From an uncultured Alphaproteobacteria bacterium (GTDB lineage Bacteria > Pseudomonadota > Alphaproteobacteria > CALKHQ01): a stretch of DNA of 5,066 nucleotides. Position 1 is the first letter of the stretch; every line of letters begins with the position of its first letter. The notes under the pieces are model-generated. The model made no database searches and was not told the origin of the DNA. It worked only from the letters and a program-made list of their open reading frames with translations. The DNA is taken from assembly GCA_937988735.1 (NCBI GenBank), contig CALKHQ010000299.1, forward strand, positions 1 through 5,066, read 5' to 3'. The position numbers were made by a program, and so were the translations under genes. Shown here in pieces: positions 1-5,050 of the stretch.

Positions 1-14
1 CGTGGCAGCCTCAT
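1..14 (-). CDS. Possible start of the next cistron (4 codons visible)
   Basis: The TAG of the 43-codon ORF is followed directly by ATG AGG CTG CCA on the minus strand, a TAGATG junction typical of coupled genes. Only four full codons (M R L P) fit before the window edge. The upstream bases give only a weak GGCGG-like ribosome site, so this start is a guess from spacing and orientation. Confidence 0.2.
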
Positions 15-146
15 CTACACCGCCACGGAGCCGTCCGGCCAAGTTTGCCGGCGCACCAGGCGCCAGCCGAGGCCTTCCCGGTCCCTGACGAGATCGTCTG
101 CCTCCGCTTCGTCATCGAGCAGAAGCCACTCCGAGCTAACCGCCAT
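15..146 (-). CDS. Hypothetical small protein, 43 aa, overlapping the winged-helix gene
   Basis: Reading the minus strand, an ATG at 146-144 opens a 43-codon frame that ends in TAG at 17-15. It begins MAVSSEWLLLDDEAEADD and ends TWPDGSVAV. The start lies 11 bases inside the 3' end of the winged-helix gene, and a GGAG sits seven bases before it (an in-frame ATG two codons further up is too close to that GGAG). The overlap suggests translational coupling. The peptide is rich in acidic residues in its first half and in Arg/Trp in its second; it has no signal peptide or membrane segment. I recognise no family. The alternative frame over the same bases (start at 99, ending with the same region) is less protein-like. 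Confidence 0.45.
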   Translation of the reverse strand: MAVSSEWLLLDDEAEADDLVRDREGLGWRLVRRQTWPDGSVAV

Positions 147-873
147 AGCCATACTCCGCGTCGCGTCGGGCGATCGCATCCGCGAGGGACAGATGGAAGG
201 CCTGCATGGAGCGGGGTGCTGCTCGGTTTTTCGCCGCCATGCGCGCCATCCCTCGGTCCCACACGTCGTAGAGCAGATCGAGATCAGCGCCGCGCCTCAG
301 CCAGTCCTCCGCCTCCGCCCGAAGCGACAGCACCGGCATCCGCACCGCCCGCATCTCACCCAGCTCGGGCCAGTAGTACTCGTGCAGCCTGAGGAACTGC
401 TTCACCGCGATCTCTGCAACGCCACGGTCGTCCCACCCTGCGGGCATCCGCGCCGCGGGTGGGTGTTCCTGTGGGTGTTCTATGGAACCCGCCTCTCTGA
501 CGGTTTGTCCCGTCACAGAGGCGGGTTCGAATCCGCCCCTCTGGCGGTTTGGCGCGGGCGACTCGGCAGCCGAATCCGCCACCACGACGGGCTCGATCGC
601 GATCCGCCAAATGACTGTCCGTCCGATATGGCGACCAGTCCGCTCGATCTCCCCGAGCCGCTCGAGCTCTGCCAGAGCCCGCTCGACGGTGCGCTTGCCG
701 AACCCGCTTTCCGTCGCCAGCTCGCCGACCGAAGGCCAGACGATCCTGGCGTCCTCGACATCCCCGCGCCACTTCGCATGGGAAGCCAGCGTTGCCAGCA
801 CGGCCTTTGCCGGCCCCTTCGCGCGGCTGCGTTGATAGACAGCCGCAGTCCAGTTGTAGAAGCACAGCGCCAT
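136..873 (-). CDS. Winged-helix/HTH protein, possible replication initiator or regulator of the element
   Basis: The product has 245 residues. An N-terminal segment (1-45) leads into a helix-turn-helix of the HTH_36 / phage-replication type at about 46-90: WPSVGELATESGFGKRTVER is followed by a helix AELERLGEIERTG and a wing RTVIWRI. Residues 95-148 are a Pro/Gly/Glu-rich, probably disordered linker with EHPQEHPP. Residues 150-240 look helical (AVKQFLRLHEYYWPEL, WLRRGADLDLLYDVWDRGM) and may be a partner-binding or oligomerisation domain. The ATG at 873 has GGAGGA ten bases upstream. The gene faces away from a 9-bp repeat array that begins about 70 bases upstream, so those repeats are plausible binding sites for it. 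Such proteins act as initiators or regulators in phages and integrative elements; which of these it is cannot be settled from the sequence. The linker coding region contains unusual palindromes (485-547). Confidence 0.85.
   Translation of the reverse strand: MALCFYNWTAAVYQRSRAKGPAKAVLATLASHAKWRGDVEDARIVWPSVGELATESGFGKRTVERALAELERLGEIERTGRHIGRTVIWRIAIEPVVVADSAAESPAPNRQRGGFEPASVTGQTVREAGSIEHPQEHPPAARMPAGWDDRGVAEIAVKQFLRLHEYYWPELGEMRAVRMPVLSLRAEAEDWLRRGADLDLLYDVWDRGMARMAAKNRAAPRSMQAFHLSLADAIARRDAEYGYGG
459..482. repeat. 12-bp tandem repeat in the linker coding region
   Basis: GTGGGTGTTC occurs at 459-468 and again at 471-480, a 12-bp period. On the coding (minus) strand it encodes EHPQEHPP, so the period keeps the frame. 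It may be a simple linker expansion, or part of the repeat-rich region that continues at 485-547. Confidence 0.6.
485..556. repeat. Nested inverted and direct repeats inside the winged-helix gene
   Basis: Bases 485-503 and 510-528 form a 19-bp inverted repeat with one mismatch and a six-base loop (TTTGTC). A third related unit at 533-547 is a direct repeat of 489-503 (similarity runs on to 513 and 556, about 20 of 24 bases). Each unit is itself an imperfect palindrome of the form CCGYC-N5-GRCGG: 489-503, 510-524 and 533-547 (the last perfect, CCGCC-CCTCT-GGCGG). Spacings are 21 and 23 bases, about two helical turns. They lie in the codons of the interdomain linker (about residues 108-130), where protein constraint should be weak. 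The unit could be a set of protein-binding sites, a REP-like insertion, or an RNA hairpin with two exclusive pairings. Confidence 0.7.
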
Positions 874-883
874 CTCTCAGCGG

Positions 884-889
884 TCCTCC
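884..889 (-). promoter_or_regulatory. Ribosome binding site of the winged-helix gene
   Basis: The minus strand reads GGAGGA here, ten bases before the ATG at 873. It is a strong Shine-Dalgarno match and supports this start over downstream Met codons. Confidence 0.6.
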
Positions 890-998
890 GTTGCGATCAG
901 GTAGAGCCCGTTCGCCGCCTGGTGGCGCCGGACGCCGCCCCGGTGAGGGGTGTGAGGGTTGTGTGAGGGTTCAGTGACGACCCTCATTGCGCTAACCC

Positions 999-1017
999 TT
1001 TGATATTGTTTAATTGT
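999..1017. other. AT-rich island within the repeat array
   Basis: The stretch TTTGATATTGTTTAATTGT is strikingly AT-rich for this GC-rich window and sits between two clusters of the 9-bp motif. In iteron origins such an island is where the duplex opens; it could equally be the promoter of the winged-helix gene. I see no convincing -35/-10 pair in it. Confidence 0.4.
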
Positions 1018-1052
1018 GTGAGGGTTGTGATAGTTGTGATAGTTTTCCCTAG

Positions 1053-1091
1053 TACGCGCGTGAAAAGCCTTCTCAGGGACTCGCGCGCGTA
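1053..1091. repeat. Inverted repeat TACGCGCG ... CGCGCGTA
   Basis: TACGCGCG at 1053-1060 is matched by its exact reverse complement at 1084-1091, with 23 bases between. It sits in the middle of the 9-bp repeat array, between the direct-oriented cluster and the inverted one. It could be a second protein-binding site or a cruciform; it has no T-run and no gene close enough to be a terminator. Confidence 0.5.
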
Positions 1092-1268
1092 AGAACCCCG
1101 CAAAACCTTCACGACCCTCACTAACCCTCACTCTGCTTGCGAAATCAAAGGCTTGCGACTGTGAGGGTTGCCGGGGAACCCTCATAACCCTCACCACCGC
1201 CGGCCCGCGAAAGCCGCCGCCGCGCCCGCGCCGCGGCGCCCGGAAATTCGCGCAATGCGTGTAGGGCG

Positions 1269-1319
1269 AGGTTTGACACTCAGTCGCTAAACCATTGATC
1301 CATGGTGGCAGGTTTGACA
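1269..1319. repeat. Pair of AGGTTTGACA direct repeats, candidate integrase arm sites
   Basis: AGGTTTGACA occurs exactly at 1269-1278 and 1310-1319, 41 bases apart, with an imperfect palindrome (ACCAT at 1291-1295, ATGGT at 1302-1306) between them. They lie 40-90 bases from the tRNA-derived core. Tyrosine integrases bind short direct repeats (arm-type sites) at such distances, and excisionases bind between them. The assignment rests on position and repetition only. Confidence 0.4.
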
Positions 1320-1325
1320 GCCAGG

Positions 1326-1352
1326 CGGCCGACAAGGTCTTGTCATCGGCCG
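1326..1352 (+). repeat. Hairpin adjoining the tRNA-derived core
   Basis: CGGCC at 1326-1330 pairs with GGCCG at 1348-1352 and GACAA at 1331-1335 pairs with TTGTC at 1340-1344, leaving a GGTC loop and a three-base bulge. It takes the place where the D-arm of an intact tRNA would be, so it marks non-tRNA element sequence. It may be a further recombinase site or a terminator at the element's edge; there is no T-tract. Confidence 0.45.
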
Positions 1353-1361
1353 AATGAGCGA

Positions 1362-1409
1362 GGACTTTTAATCCGCGTGTCCTGGGTTCGAATCCCAGCG
1401 GGCTCACCA
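1362..1409 (+). other. Attachment site: 3' half of tRNA-Lys(UUU)
   Basis: The cloverleaf can be read from the anticodon arm onwards. The anticodon loop CTTTTAA (1365-1371) has anticodon TTT, and TCCGC (1372-1376) is the 3' side of its stem. A five-base variable loop follows, then a perfect T-arm (CTGGG, TTCGAAT, CCCAG at 1382-1398), the 3' acceptor strand CGGGCTC (1399-1405), A, and an encoded CCA (1407-1409). The 5' acceptor strand should read GAGCCCG about 76 bases before the CCA, and neither it nor a D-arm is there. In the anticodon stem, A1361 opposes G1375, so tRNA identity is lost just left of 1362. This is a displaced 3' copy left by integration, not a working tRNA. Confidence 0.8.
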
Positions 1410-1432
1410 ATAATTTCAGTGAGATATGAAGA

Positions 1433-1457
1433 ACACCTCATCTGGCCAATGAGGTGT
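1433..1457 (+). terminator. Hairpin after the tRNA scar, possible tRNA-transcript terminator
   Basis: ACACCTCAT (1433-1441) and ATGAGGTGT (1449-1457) form a perfect 9-bp stem with a seven-base loop, 23 bases after the CCA. Before integration it would have followed the intact tRNA-Lys gene and may have ended its transcript. The bases after it (CTGCTCTCCCC) are pyrimidine-rich but have no T-run, so it is not a canonical intrinsic terminator. Confidence 0.45.
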
Positions 1458-1639
1458 CTGCTCTCCCCTGGTTCCAGCAGCGATTTCCATGGTGCGACAG
1501 TGCACCTGGGCGCCGGGCTTGCCGGCCGCCTGAAATTCCCGCCTTGTCGCGGGGTGTAGGCCCGCGTGGTGGATTCGCGCCCGGCCGGCAGGCATGCTGC
1601 GCGGCCACGCGTTCCGTCGGGCCGGACGGGGAAGGACAG

Positions 1640-3151
1640 ATGCTGAAGCTGCGCCGGGTCGCTCTCGACTCCCACCCGGAGAACATCGCGCTGCTGTCGC
1701 GGCGCTGCAGCATCTACCGCGCCGAGGAGTTCCGGGCGCTGCGCAAGATCGAGGTGCGGTCGGGCACGCGCACCCTGCTTGCGACGCTCATGATCACCGA
1801 CGACGGGCTGGTCGGTGCGGACGAGCTGGGGCTGGGGGTGCAGGCGTTCCGCCGCTTCGGCCTGCCCGAAGGCAGTCCGGTCACCATCGCCCAGGCCACG
1901 CCGCCGCAGAGCCTGGAATGGGTGCGGGCGAAGATCGACGGGCAGACGCTGGACCCTGGCCAGATCGAGGCGGTCATCCGCGACATCGCCGACCACCGCT
2001 ACGCGCCGATGGAGATCGCGGCCTGGCTGGTCGCCTGCGCGAGCTTCCTCACCACCGAGGAGATGCTGAGCATCACCCGGGCGATGGCGCGCGTCGGCAA
2101 CCGCCTGGCGTGGAACGCGCCGCTGGTGGTGGACAAGCATTGCATCGGCGGCATCCCGGGCAACCGCACCTCGATGATCGTGGTGCCGATCGTGGCCGCC
2201 CATGGCCTGACCATGCCCAAGACCTCGTCGCGGGCGATCACCTCGCCCGCCGGCACCGCCGACACCATGGAGGTGCTCGCCAACGTGGACCTTTCGGCCG
2301 CGGAGATGCAGGCGGTGGTCGAGCGGGAGAAGGCCTGCCTGGTGTGGGGCGGGCACGTCAACCTTTCGCCGGCCGACGACGTGCTGATCTCCGTCGAGCG
2401 CCCGCTGCGGGTGGACACGCGCGAGCAGATGGTGGCCTCGATCCTGTCGAAGAAGCTCGCCGCCGGCTCGACCCACCTGGTGCTCGACATCCCGGTCGGC
2501 CCGACCGCGAAGGTGCGCAGCCACCGGGAGGCGGTGCGCCTGCGCAAGATGTTCGAATATGTCGCCGGGCAGGTCGGCCTTGCGGTCGAGGTCGTCCTCA
2601 CCGACGGCGCCCAGCCCATCGGCCGCGGCATCGGGCCGATCCTCGAGGCGCGGGACGTGATGGCGGTGCTGCGCAACGCGCCGGATGCGCCCGCCGACCT
2701 GCGCGAGCGGGCGCTGCTGCTGGCCGGGCGGGTGCTGGAGTTCGACCCGGGCCTGCGCGGCGGCGCCGGCCACGCCCGCGCCCGCGAGCTGCTCGCCTCC
2801 GGCCAGGCGCTGGCCGCGATGGAGCGGATCATCGCGGCGCAGGGGCCGACCCCCGGCGGCTGGACCCTGGGTCCGCTGACCGAGGACATCCCGGCGCCGG
2901 CTGACGGCGTCGTCACCGGCCTCGACTGCCAGCGGCTGGCGCGGATCGCGCGCCTGGCCGGCGCGCCGCTGGACAAGGGCGCCGGGATCGACCTGTTCCG
3001 CAAGCTCGGCGACCGGGTCCGGCGCGGCGATCCGCTCTACCGCATCCACAGCTGCGTCGCGTCCGACTTCGCCTTCGCCGTCGAGATGGCGCGCGAGGCG
3101 AGCGGGTTCACCCTCGACGGCGACGCCAGCCCTGTTCCGGGAGCCGCATGA
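1640..3151 (+). CDS. NMP (AMP-type) phosphorylase / putative thymidine phosphorylase, type 2
   Basis: The 503-residue product matches the length and layout of archaeal AMP phosphorylase (DeoA): an extra N-terminal domain (about 1-85), a helical domain, then the phosphorylase core. DKHCIGGIPGNR (165-176) and KTSSRAITSPAGTADTMEV (194-212) form the phosphate and nucleotide pocket. By comparison with the archaeal enzyme from memory, G170, S196-T201, D259 (likely proton donor), S267 and K291 are kept. DIPVGPTAKV (283-292) and GAQPIGRGIGPILEARDV (323-340) are family signatures. Archaeal members split NMPs with phosphate to base plus ribose-1,5-bisphosphate; bacterial type-2 members are usually named thymidine phosphorylase with little direct proof. 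The ATG at 1640 follows GGGGAAGG; a start at 1454 would run through the tRNA hairpin and lacks family similarity. The next gene overlaps by four bases. Expected location is the cytoplasm. Confidence 0.93.
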   Translation: MLKLRRVALDSHPENIALLSRRCSIYRAEEFRALRKIEVRSGTRTLLATLMITDDGLVGADELGLGVQAFRRFGLPEGSPVTIAQATPPQSLEWVRAKIDGQTLDPGQIEAVIRDIADHRYAPMEIAAWLVACASFLTTEEMLSITRAMARVGNRLAWNAPLVVDKHCIGGIPGNRTSMIVVPIVAAHGLTMPKTSSRAITSPAGTADTMEVLANVDLSAAEMQAVVEREKACLVWGGHVNLSPADDVLISVERPLRVDTREQMVASILSKKLAAGSTHLVLDIPVGPTAKVRSHREAVRLRKMFEYVAGQVGLAVEVVLTDGAQPIGRGIGPILEARDVMAVLRNAPDAPADLRERALLLAGRVLEFDPGLRGGAGHARARELLASGQALAAMERIIAAQGPTPGGWTLGPLTEDIPAPADGVVTGLDCQRLARIARLAGAPLDKGAGIDLFRKLGDRVRRGDPLYRIHSCVASDFAFAVEMAREASGFTLDGDASPVPGAA

Positions 3152-4767
3152 TGAGACCCTTCGCCCGCCTGAGGTTCTGCGGCGCCGCCGGCACCGTCAC
3201 CGGCTCCTGCTACTGGCTCACGCATCCGCACGGCGAGCTGCTGATCGACTGCGGCATGTTCCAGGGCACCAAGACGCTGAAGGAGCTGAACTACGGCGCC
3301 TTTCCCTTCGATCCGGCGAAGATCGGCCATGTGCTCCTGACCCATGCGCACATCGATCACGCCGGGCTGATCCCGAAGCTGGTGAAGAACGGCTTTCGCG
3401 GGCCGATCCACGCCACCGCCGGCACCCGCGACCTGCTCAGCTTCATGCTGCCGGACAGCGGCTACATCCAGGAGCGCGAGGTCGAGCTGCTCAACCGCCG
3501 CAACATCCAGCGCGGCCGGCCCCCGGTGACCCCGATCTACACCCGCGCCGACGGCGAGGCGGCGATGCGGGCCATCCGCGTCGTCGGGTACGAGCAGTGG
3601 ATCACCGTCGCGCCGGGGCTGCGGGCGCGGTGGTGGAACGCCGGCCACATCCTCGGGTCGGCGTCGATCGAGCTCGAGATCGCCGACCCGTCGGAGGAGT
3701 CGCGGCCGCTGCGGCTGCTGTTCTCCGGCGACATCGGGCCGGACAACAAGCTGTTCCATCCGAACCCGACCGCGCCGGTGGACCTCGACGTGCTGGTGTG
3801 CGAATCCACCTACGGCGACCGCTCGCGCCCGGACTGGTCGCTCGGCCGCCGCCAGGCCGCACTCGCCCGCGAGGTCAATGCGGCGATGGAGGCCGGGGGC
3901 GCGCTGCTGATCCCCGCCTTCGCGGTCGAGCGCACGCAGGAGCTGCTCGCGGACCTGTCGCACCTGCTCGACCAGGGGAAGATCCCGCGGGTTCCCGTCT
4001 TCCTCGACTCGCCGCTCGCGATCCAGGCGACCCAGGTGTTCGCGCGCCATGCGCCGAAGCTGGAGGACATCGACCGCCACGGCAGCCTGCTCCAGCACCC
4101 CAGCTTCCACTTCACCGAGACGGTCGAGCAGTCGAAGGCGATCGACCGCTTCTCCGGGCGGCTGATCGTGCTTGCGGCCAGCGGCATGTGCGAGGCGGGG
4201 CGCATCCGCCACCACCTGAAGCGCTTCCTCTGGTCGCCCAATGCGACCGTGCTGCTGGTCGGCTTCCAGGCGCAGGGCACGCTCGGCCGGCTGCTGCAGG
4301 AAGGCGCCGATGCGGTGCGGATCATGGGCGAGGACGTCAAGGTCAACGCCCGCATCCGCATGCTCGACGCCTACAGCGGCCACGCCGACGCCGAGGAGCT
4401 GGTCGCCTGGGCGGCGGCGCGGCGACCGGTGCGCCAGGCGGTGTTTTTGACCCACGGGGAGCCGGGGGCGCTCGCCGCCATGCGCGAGGCGCTGATCGGC
4501 AAGGGGTTCGCCCCGGGCCTCGTCCGGATCCCGCAGCTCGACGACGAGTTCGACCTGAGCCCGGACCGCGTCCGCCGCCGTCCCGGCACGCCGCACCGGA
4601 TGCCGCCCGGGGCGGTCAGCCAGCTCGACTGGCACAACGAGTTCGCCCGGCTCTCGCTCGACCTGCGCGCCGAACTGGAACAGGCGACCGACGAGAAGTC
4701 GCGCCGGCGCATCCTCGCCCGCCTGCGACGCGCGCTGAGACGCGAGGGCGCGGCGCAGCTGTCGTGA
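3148..4767 (+). CDS. Metallo-beta-lactamase / beta-CASP / RMMBL RNA nuclease
   Basis: The 539-residue product belongs to the CPSF73/Ysh1-like (COG1236) group of zinc-dependent RNA nucleases. The metal site is complete: HAHIDH (H66, H68, D70, H71), H167 in NAGHILGSA, and D195 in FSGDIG. Beta-CASP motif A is E219 (CESTYGDR), motif B H412 (YSGHAD) and motif C H436 (LTHGE). The beta-CASP insert spans about 240-395 with AFAVERTQE, DSPLAIQAT and AASGMCEAGRIRHH; the RMMBL part follows to about 460. Beyond it, 470-539 is a charged, mostly helical tail rich in Arg, Glu and Leu. Relatives cut RNA endonucleolytically and some also degrade 5'-3' to nucleotides. The start ATG overlaps the phosphorylase stop (ATGA); a second ATG at 3151 has better spacing from GGGAG (3139-3143), so the first Met is uncertain. 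The two genes are very probably co-transcribed and coupled. Confidence 0.95.
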   Translation: MMRPFARLRFCGAAGTVTGSCYWLTHPHGELLIDCGMFQGTKTLKELNYGAFPFDPAKIGHVLLTHAHIDHAGLIPKLVKNGFRGPIHATAGTRDLLSFMLPDSGYIQEREVELLNRRNIQRGRPPVTPIYTRADGEAAMRAIRVVGYEQWITVAPGLRARWWNAGHILGSASIELEIADPSEESRPLRLLFSGDIGPDNKLFHPNPTAPVDLDVLVCESTYGDRSRPDWSLGRRQAALAREVNAAMEAGGALLIPAFAVERTQELLADLSHLLDQGKIPRVPVFLDSPLAIQATQVFARHAPKLEDIDRHGSLLQHPSFHFTETVEQSKAIDRFSGRLIVLAASGMCEAGRIRHHLKRFLWSPNATVLLVGFQAQGTLGRLLQEGADAVRIMGEDVKVNARIRMLDAYSGHADAEELVAWAAARRPVRQAVFLTHGEPGALAAMREALIGKGFAPGLVRIPQLDDEFDLSPDRVRRRPGTPHRMPPGAVSQLDWHNEFARLSLDLRAELEQATDEKSRRRILARLRRALRREGAAQLS

Positions 4768-4795
4768 CGGGGCGGTCTAGCCGGACTGCGCCCCG
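4768..4795. terminator. Possible bidirectional terminator between convergent genes
   Basis: CGGGGCG (4768-4774) pairs perfectly with CGCCCCG (4789-4795), with three more pairs (GTC/GAC) inside. It begins at the base after the nuclease stop codon and overlaps the end of the convergent FG-GAP gene. No T-tract follows on either strand, so termination by this hairpin alone is uncertain. Confidence 0.35.
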
Positions 4796-4971
4796 GTGAT
4801 CGCGGCGCCATCCAGCAGGTAGATGGCGCCGGCATTCAGGCCGGAGCAGAGATCGTTGTCTGCAGAGACGACGATGTCGTCGACGCCGTCACCGGTGTAG
4901 TCGGTTGCGTCCCAGTGGTGGAAGGGCGCACAACGAGGGCCAAGCGAGCCGCGGCGGGCGATCTTCCGCAT
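4777..4971 (-). CDS. C-terminal end of an FG-GAP repeat protein (broken or mis-assembled)
   Basis: The 64-codon frame ends in TAG at 4779-4777. From about residue 18 it reads like one FG-GAP/integrin-type repeat: HHWDATDYTGDGVDDIVV has the calcium-loop pattern DxTGDGxDD (residues 24-32), followed by AGAIYLLDG (47-55). FG-GAP repeats build beta-propellers in secreted or surface proteins that normally hold several repeats, so this should be the tail of a much longer gene. Yet a TGA lies directly before the first ATG, residues 1-14 do not look like a propeller, and the other two minus-strand frames up to 5050 show no FG-GAP pattern. The gene is either a remnant or disrupted by errors near the contig end. 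It is convergent with the nuclease gene and only nine bases from it; no functional link is implied. Confidence 0.5.
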   Translation of the reverse strand: MRKIARRGSLGPRCAPFHHWDATDYTGDGVDDIVVSADNDLCSGLNAGAIYLLDGAAITGAQSG

Positions 4972-4972
4972 T

Positions 4973-4984
4973 CATGCCGGCATG
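4973..4984. repeat. 12-bp perfect palindrome CATGCCGGCATG
   Basis: The bases are their own reverse complement and lie next to the point where the FG-GAP frame stops. It may be a chance palindrome, a protein site, or a fold-back that misled assembly. Confidence 0.4.
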
Positions 4985-5050
4985 CTACGCAGTCGGGCGT
5001 ACCTGGACAAGCCAACGGGACGGGCCCTCGGGTTCGGTACCCATGGAACA

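Larger units (their letters stand above)
944..1194. repeat. Iteron-like array, about 12 copies of GTGAGGGTT / AACCCTCAC
   Basis: Exact or near copies of a 9-bp motif occur at 943-951 (one mismatch), 952-960, 963-971, 1018-1026, 1027-1035 and 1036-1044 (both GTGATAGTT) on the plus strand. Inverted copies occur at 979-987 (GACCCTCAT), 1104-1112 (AACCTTCAC), 1113-1121, 1123-1131, 1177-1185 and 1186-1194; a further direct copy is at 1161-1169. Several are head-to-tail with no gap (1018-1044, 1104-1121, 1177-1194), and 1161-1169 with 1177-1185 form an inverted pair seven bases apart. The array lies just upstream of the minus-strand winged-helix gene. Iterons of this kind mark replication origins or initiator/regulator operators; which applies here is an inference. 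Confidence 0.8.
1..1409. mobile_element. Right end of a putative integrated element (partial)
   Basis: The segment runs from the left edge of the window to a tRNA-Lys 3' half that has no 5' half. Integrative elements that use tyrosine recombinases commonly rebuild the intact tRNA at one end and leave a displaced 3' copy at the other; this fits the second case, so the element would extend leftwards out of view. The contents agree: a winged-helix protein, a tiny overlapping ORF, an iteron-like array and att-arm-like repeats, with no housekeeping gene. No integrase, transfer or phage structural gene is visible, so I cannot say whether it is a prophage, an ICE or a satellite element. The exact boundary is inferred from loss of tRNA similarity to the left of about 1362. 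Confidence 0.6.

Noticed and set aside
518..547. A tRNA T-arm-like block (GGGTTCGAATCC) on the plus strand within the winged-helix gene
   Set aside because: The bases resemble a T-loop, but the 5-bp stem has a mismatch or bulge, and no acceptor, D-arm or anticodon arm can be placed around it. The palindromic repeat explains it better.
905..911. GAGCCCG, the expected 5' acceptor strand of the tRNA-Lys
   Set aside because: It lies about 500 bases before the CCA and is not followed by any D-arm sequence, so it is a chance 7-base match.
877..1410. A 177-codon minus-strand ORF beginning MVSPLGFEPRTRGLK
   Set aside because: Its start is the antisense of the tRNA T-arm and anticodon arm, a well-known source of false GFEPRTRGLK-type proteins, and the rest crosses the iteron array. 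A 36-codon tail of the same frame (987-877, ending LYLIATEDR) could in theory be a leader peptide but has no other support.
1538..1553. Small hairpin CCCGC-CTTGTC-GCGGG before the phosphorylase gene
   Set aside because: Five-pair stems are frequent by chance at this GC content, and it has no T-tract, conserved position or riboswitch-like context.
1454..1639. A longer phosphorylase start adding 62 residues
   Set aside because: The extension begins inside the hairpin after the tRNA scar, looks unlike the family, and would exceed the usual ~500-residue length; the ATG at 1640 has a ribosome site.
1343..3049. A 568-codon minus-strand ORF opposite the phosphorylase
   Set aside because: It is an antisense shadow of GC-rich coding sequence: low complexity in Arg, Gly, Asp and His, no family features, and its N-terminal and tRNA-antisense parts are both artefacts. 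The plus-strand frame is plainly the real gene.
3037..4635. A 532-codon minus-strand ORF opposite the beta-CASP nuclease
   Set aside because: It mirrors a gene with complete catalytic motifs on the plus strand, and its composition is typical of antisense frames in high-GC DNA.
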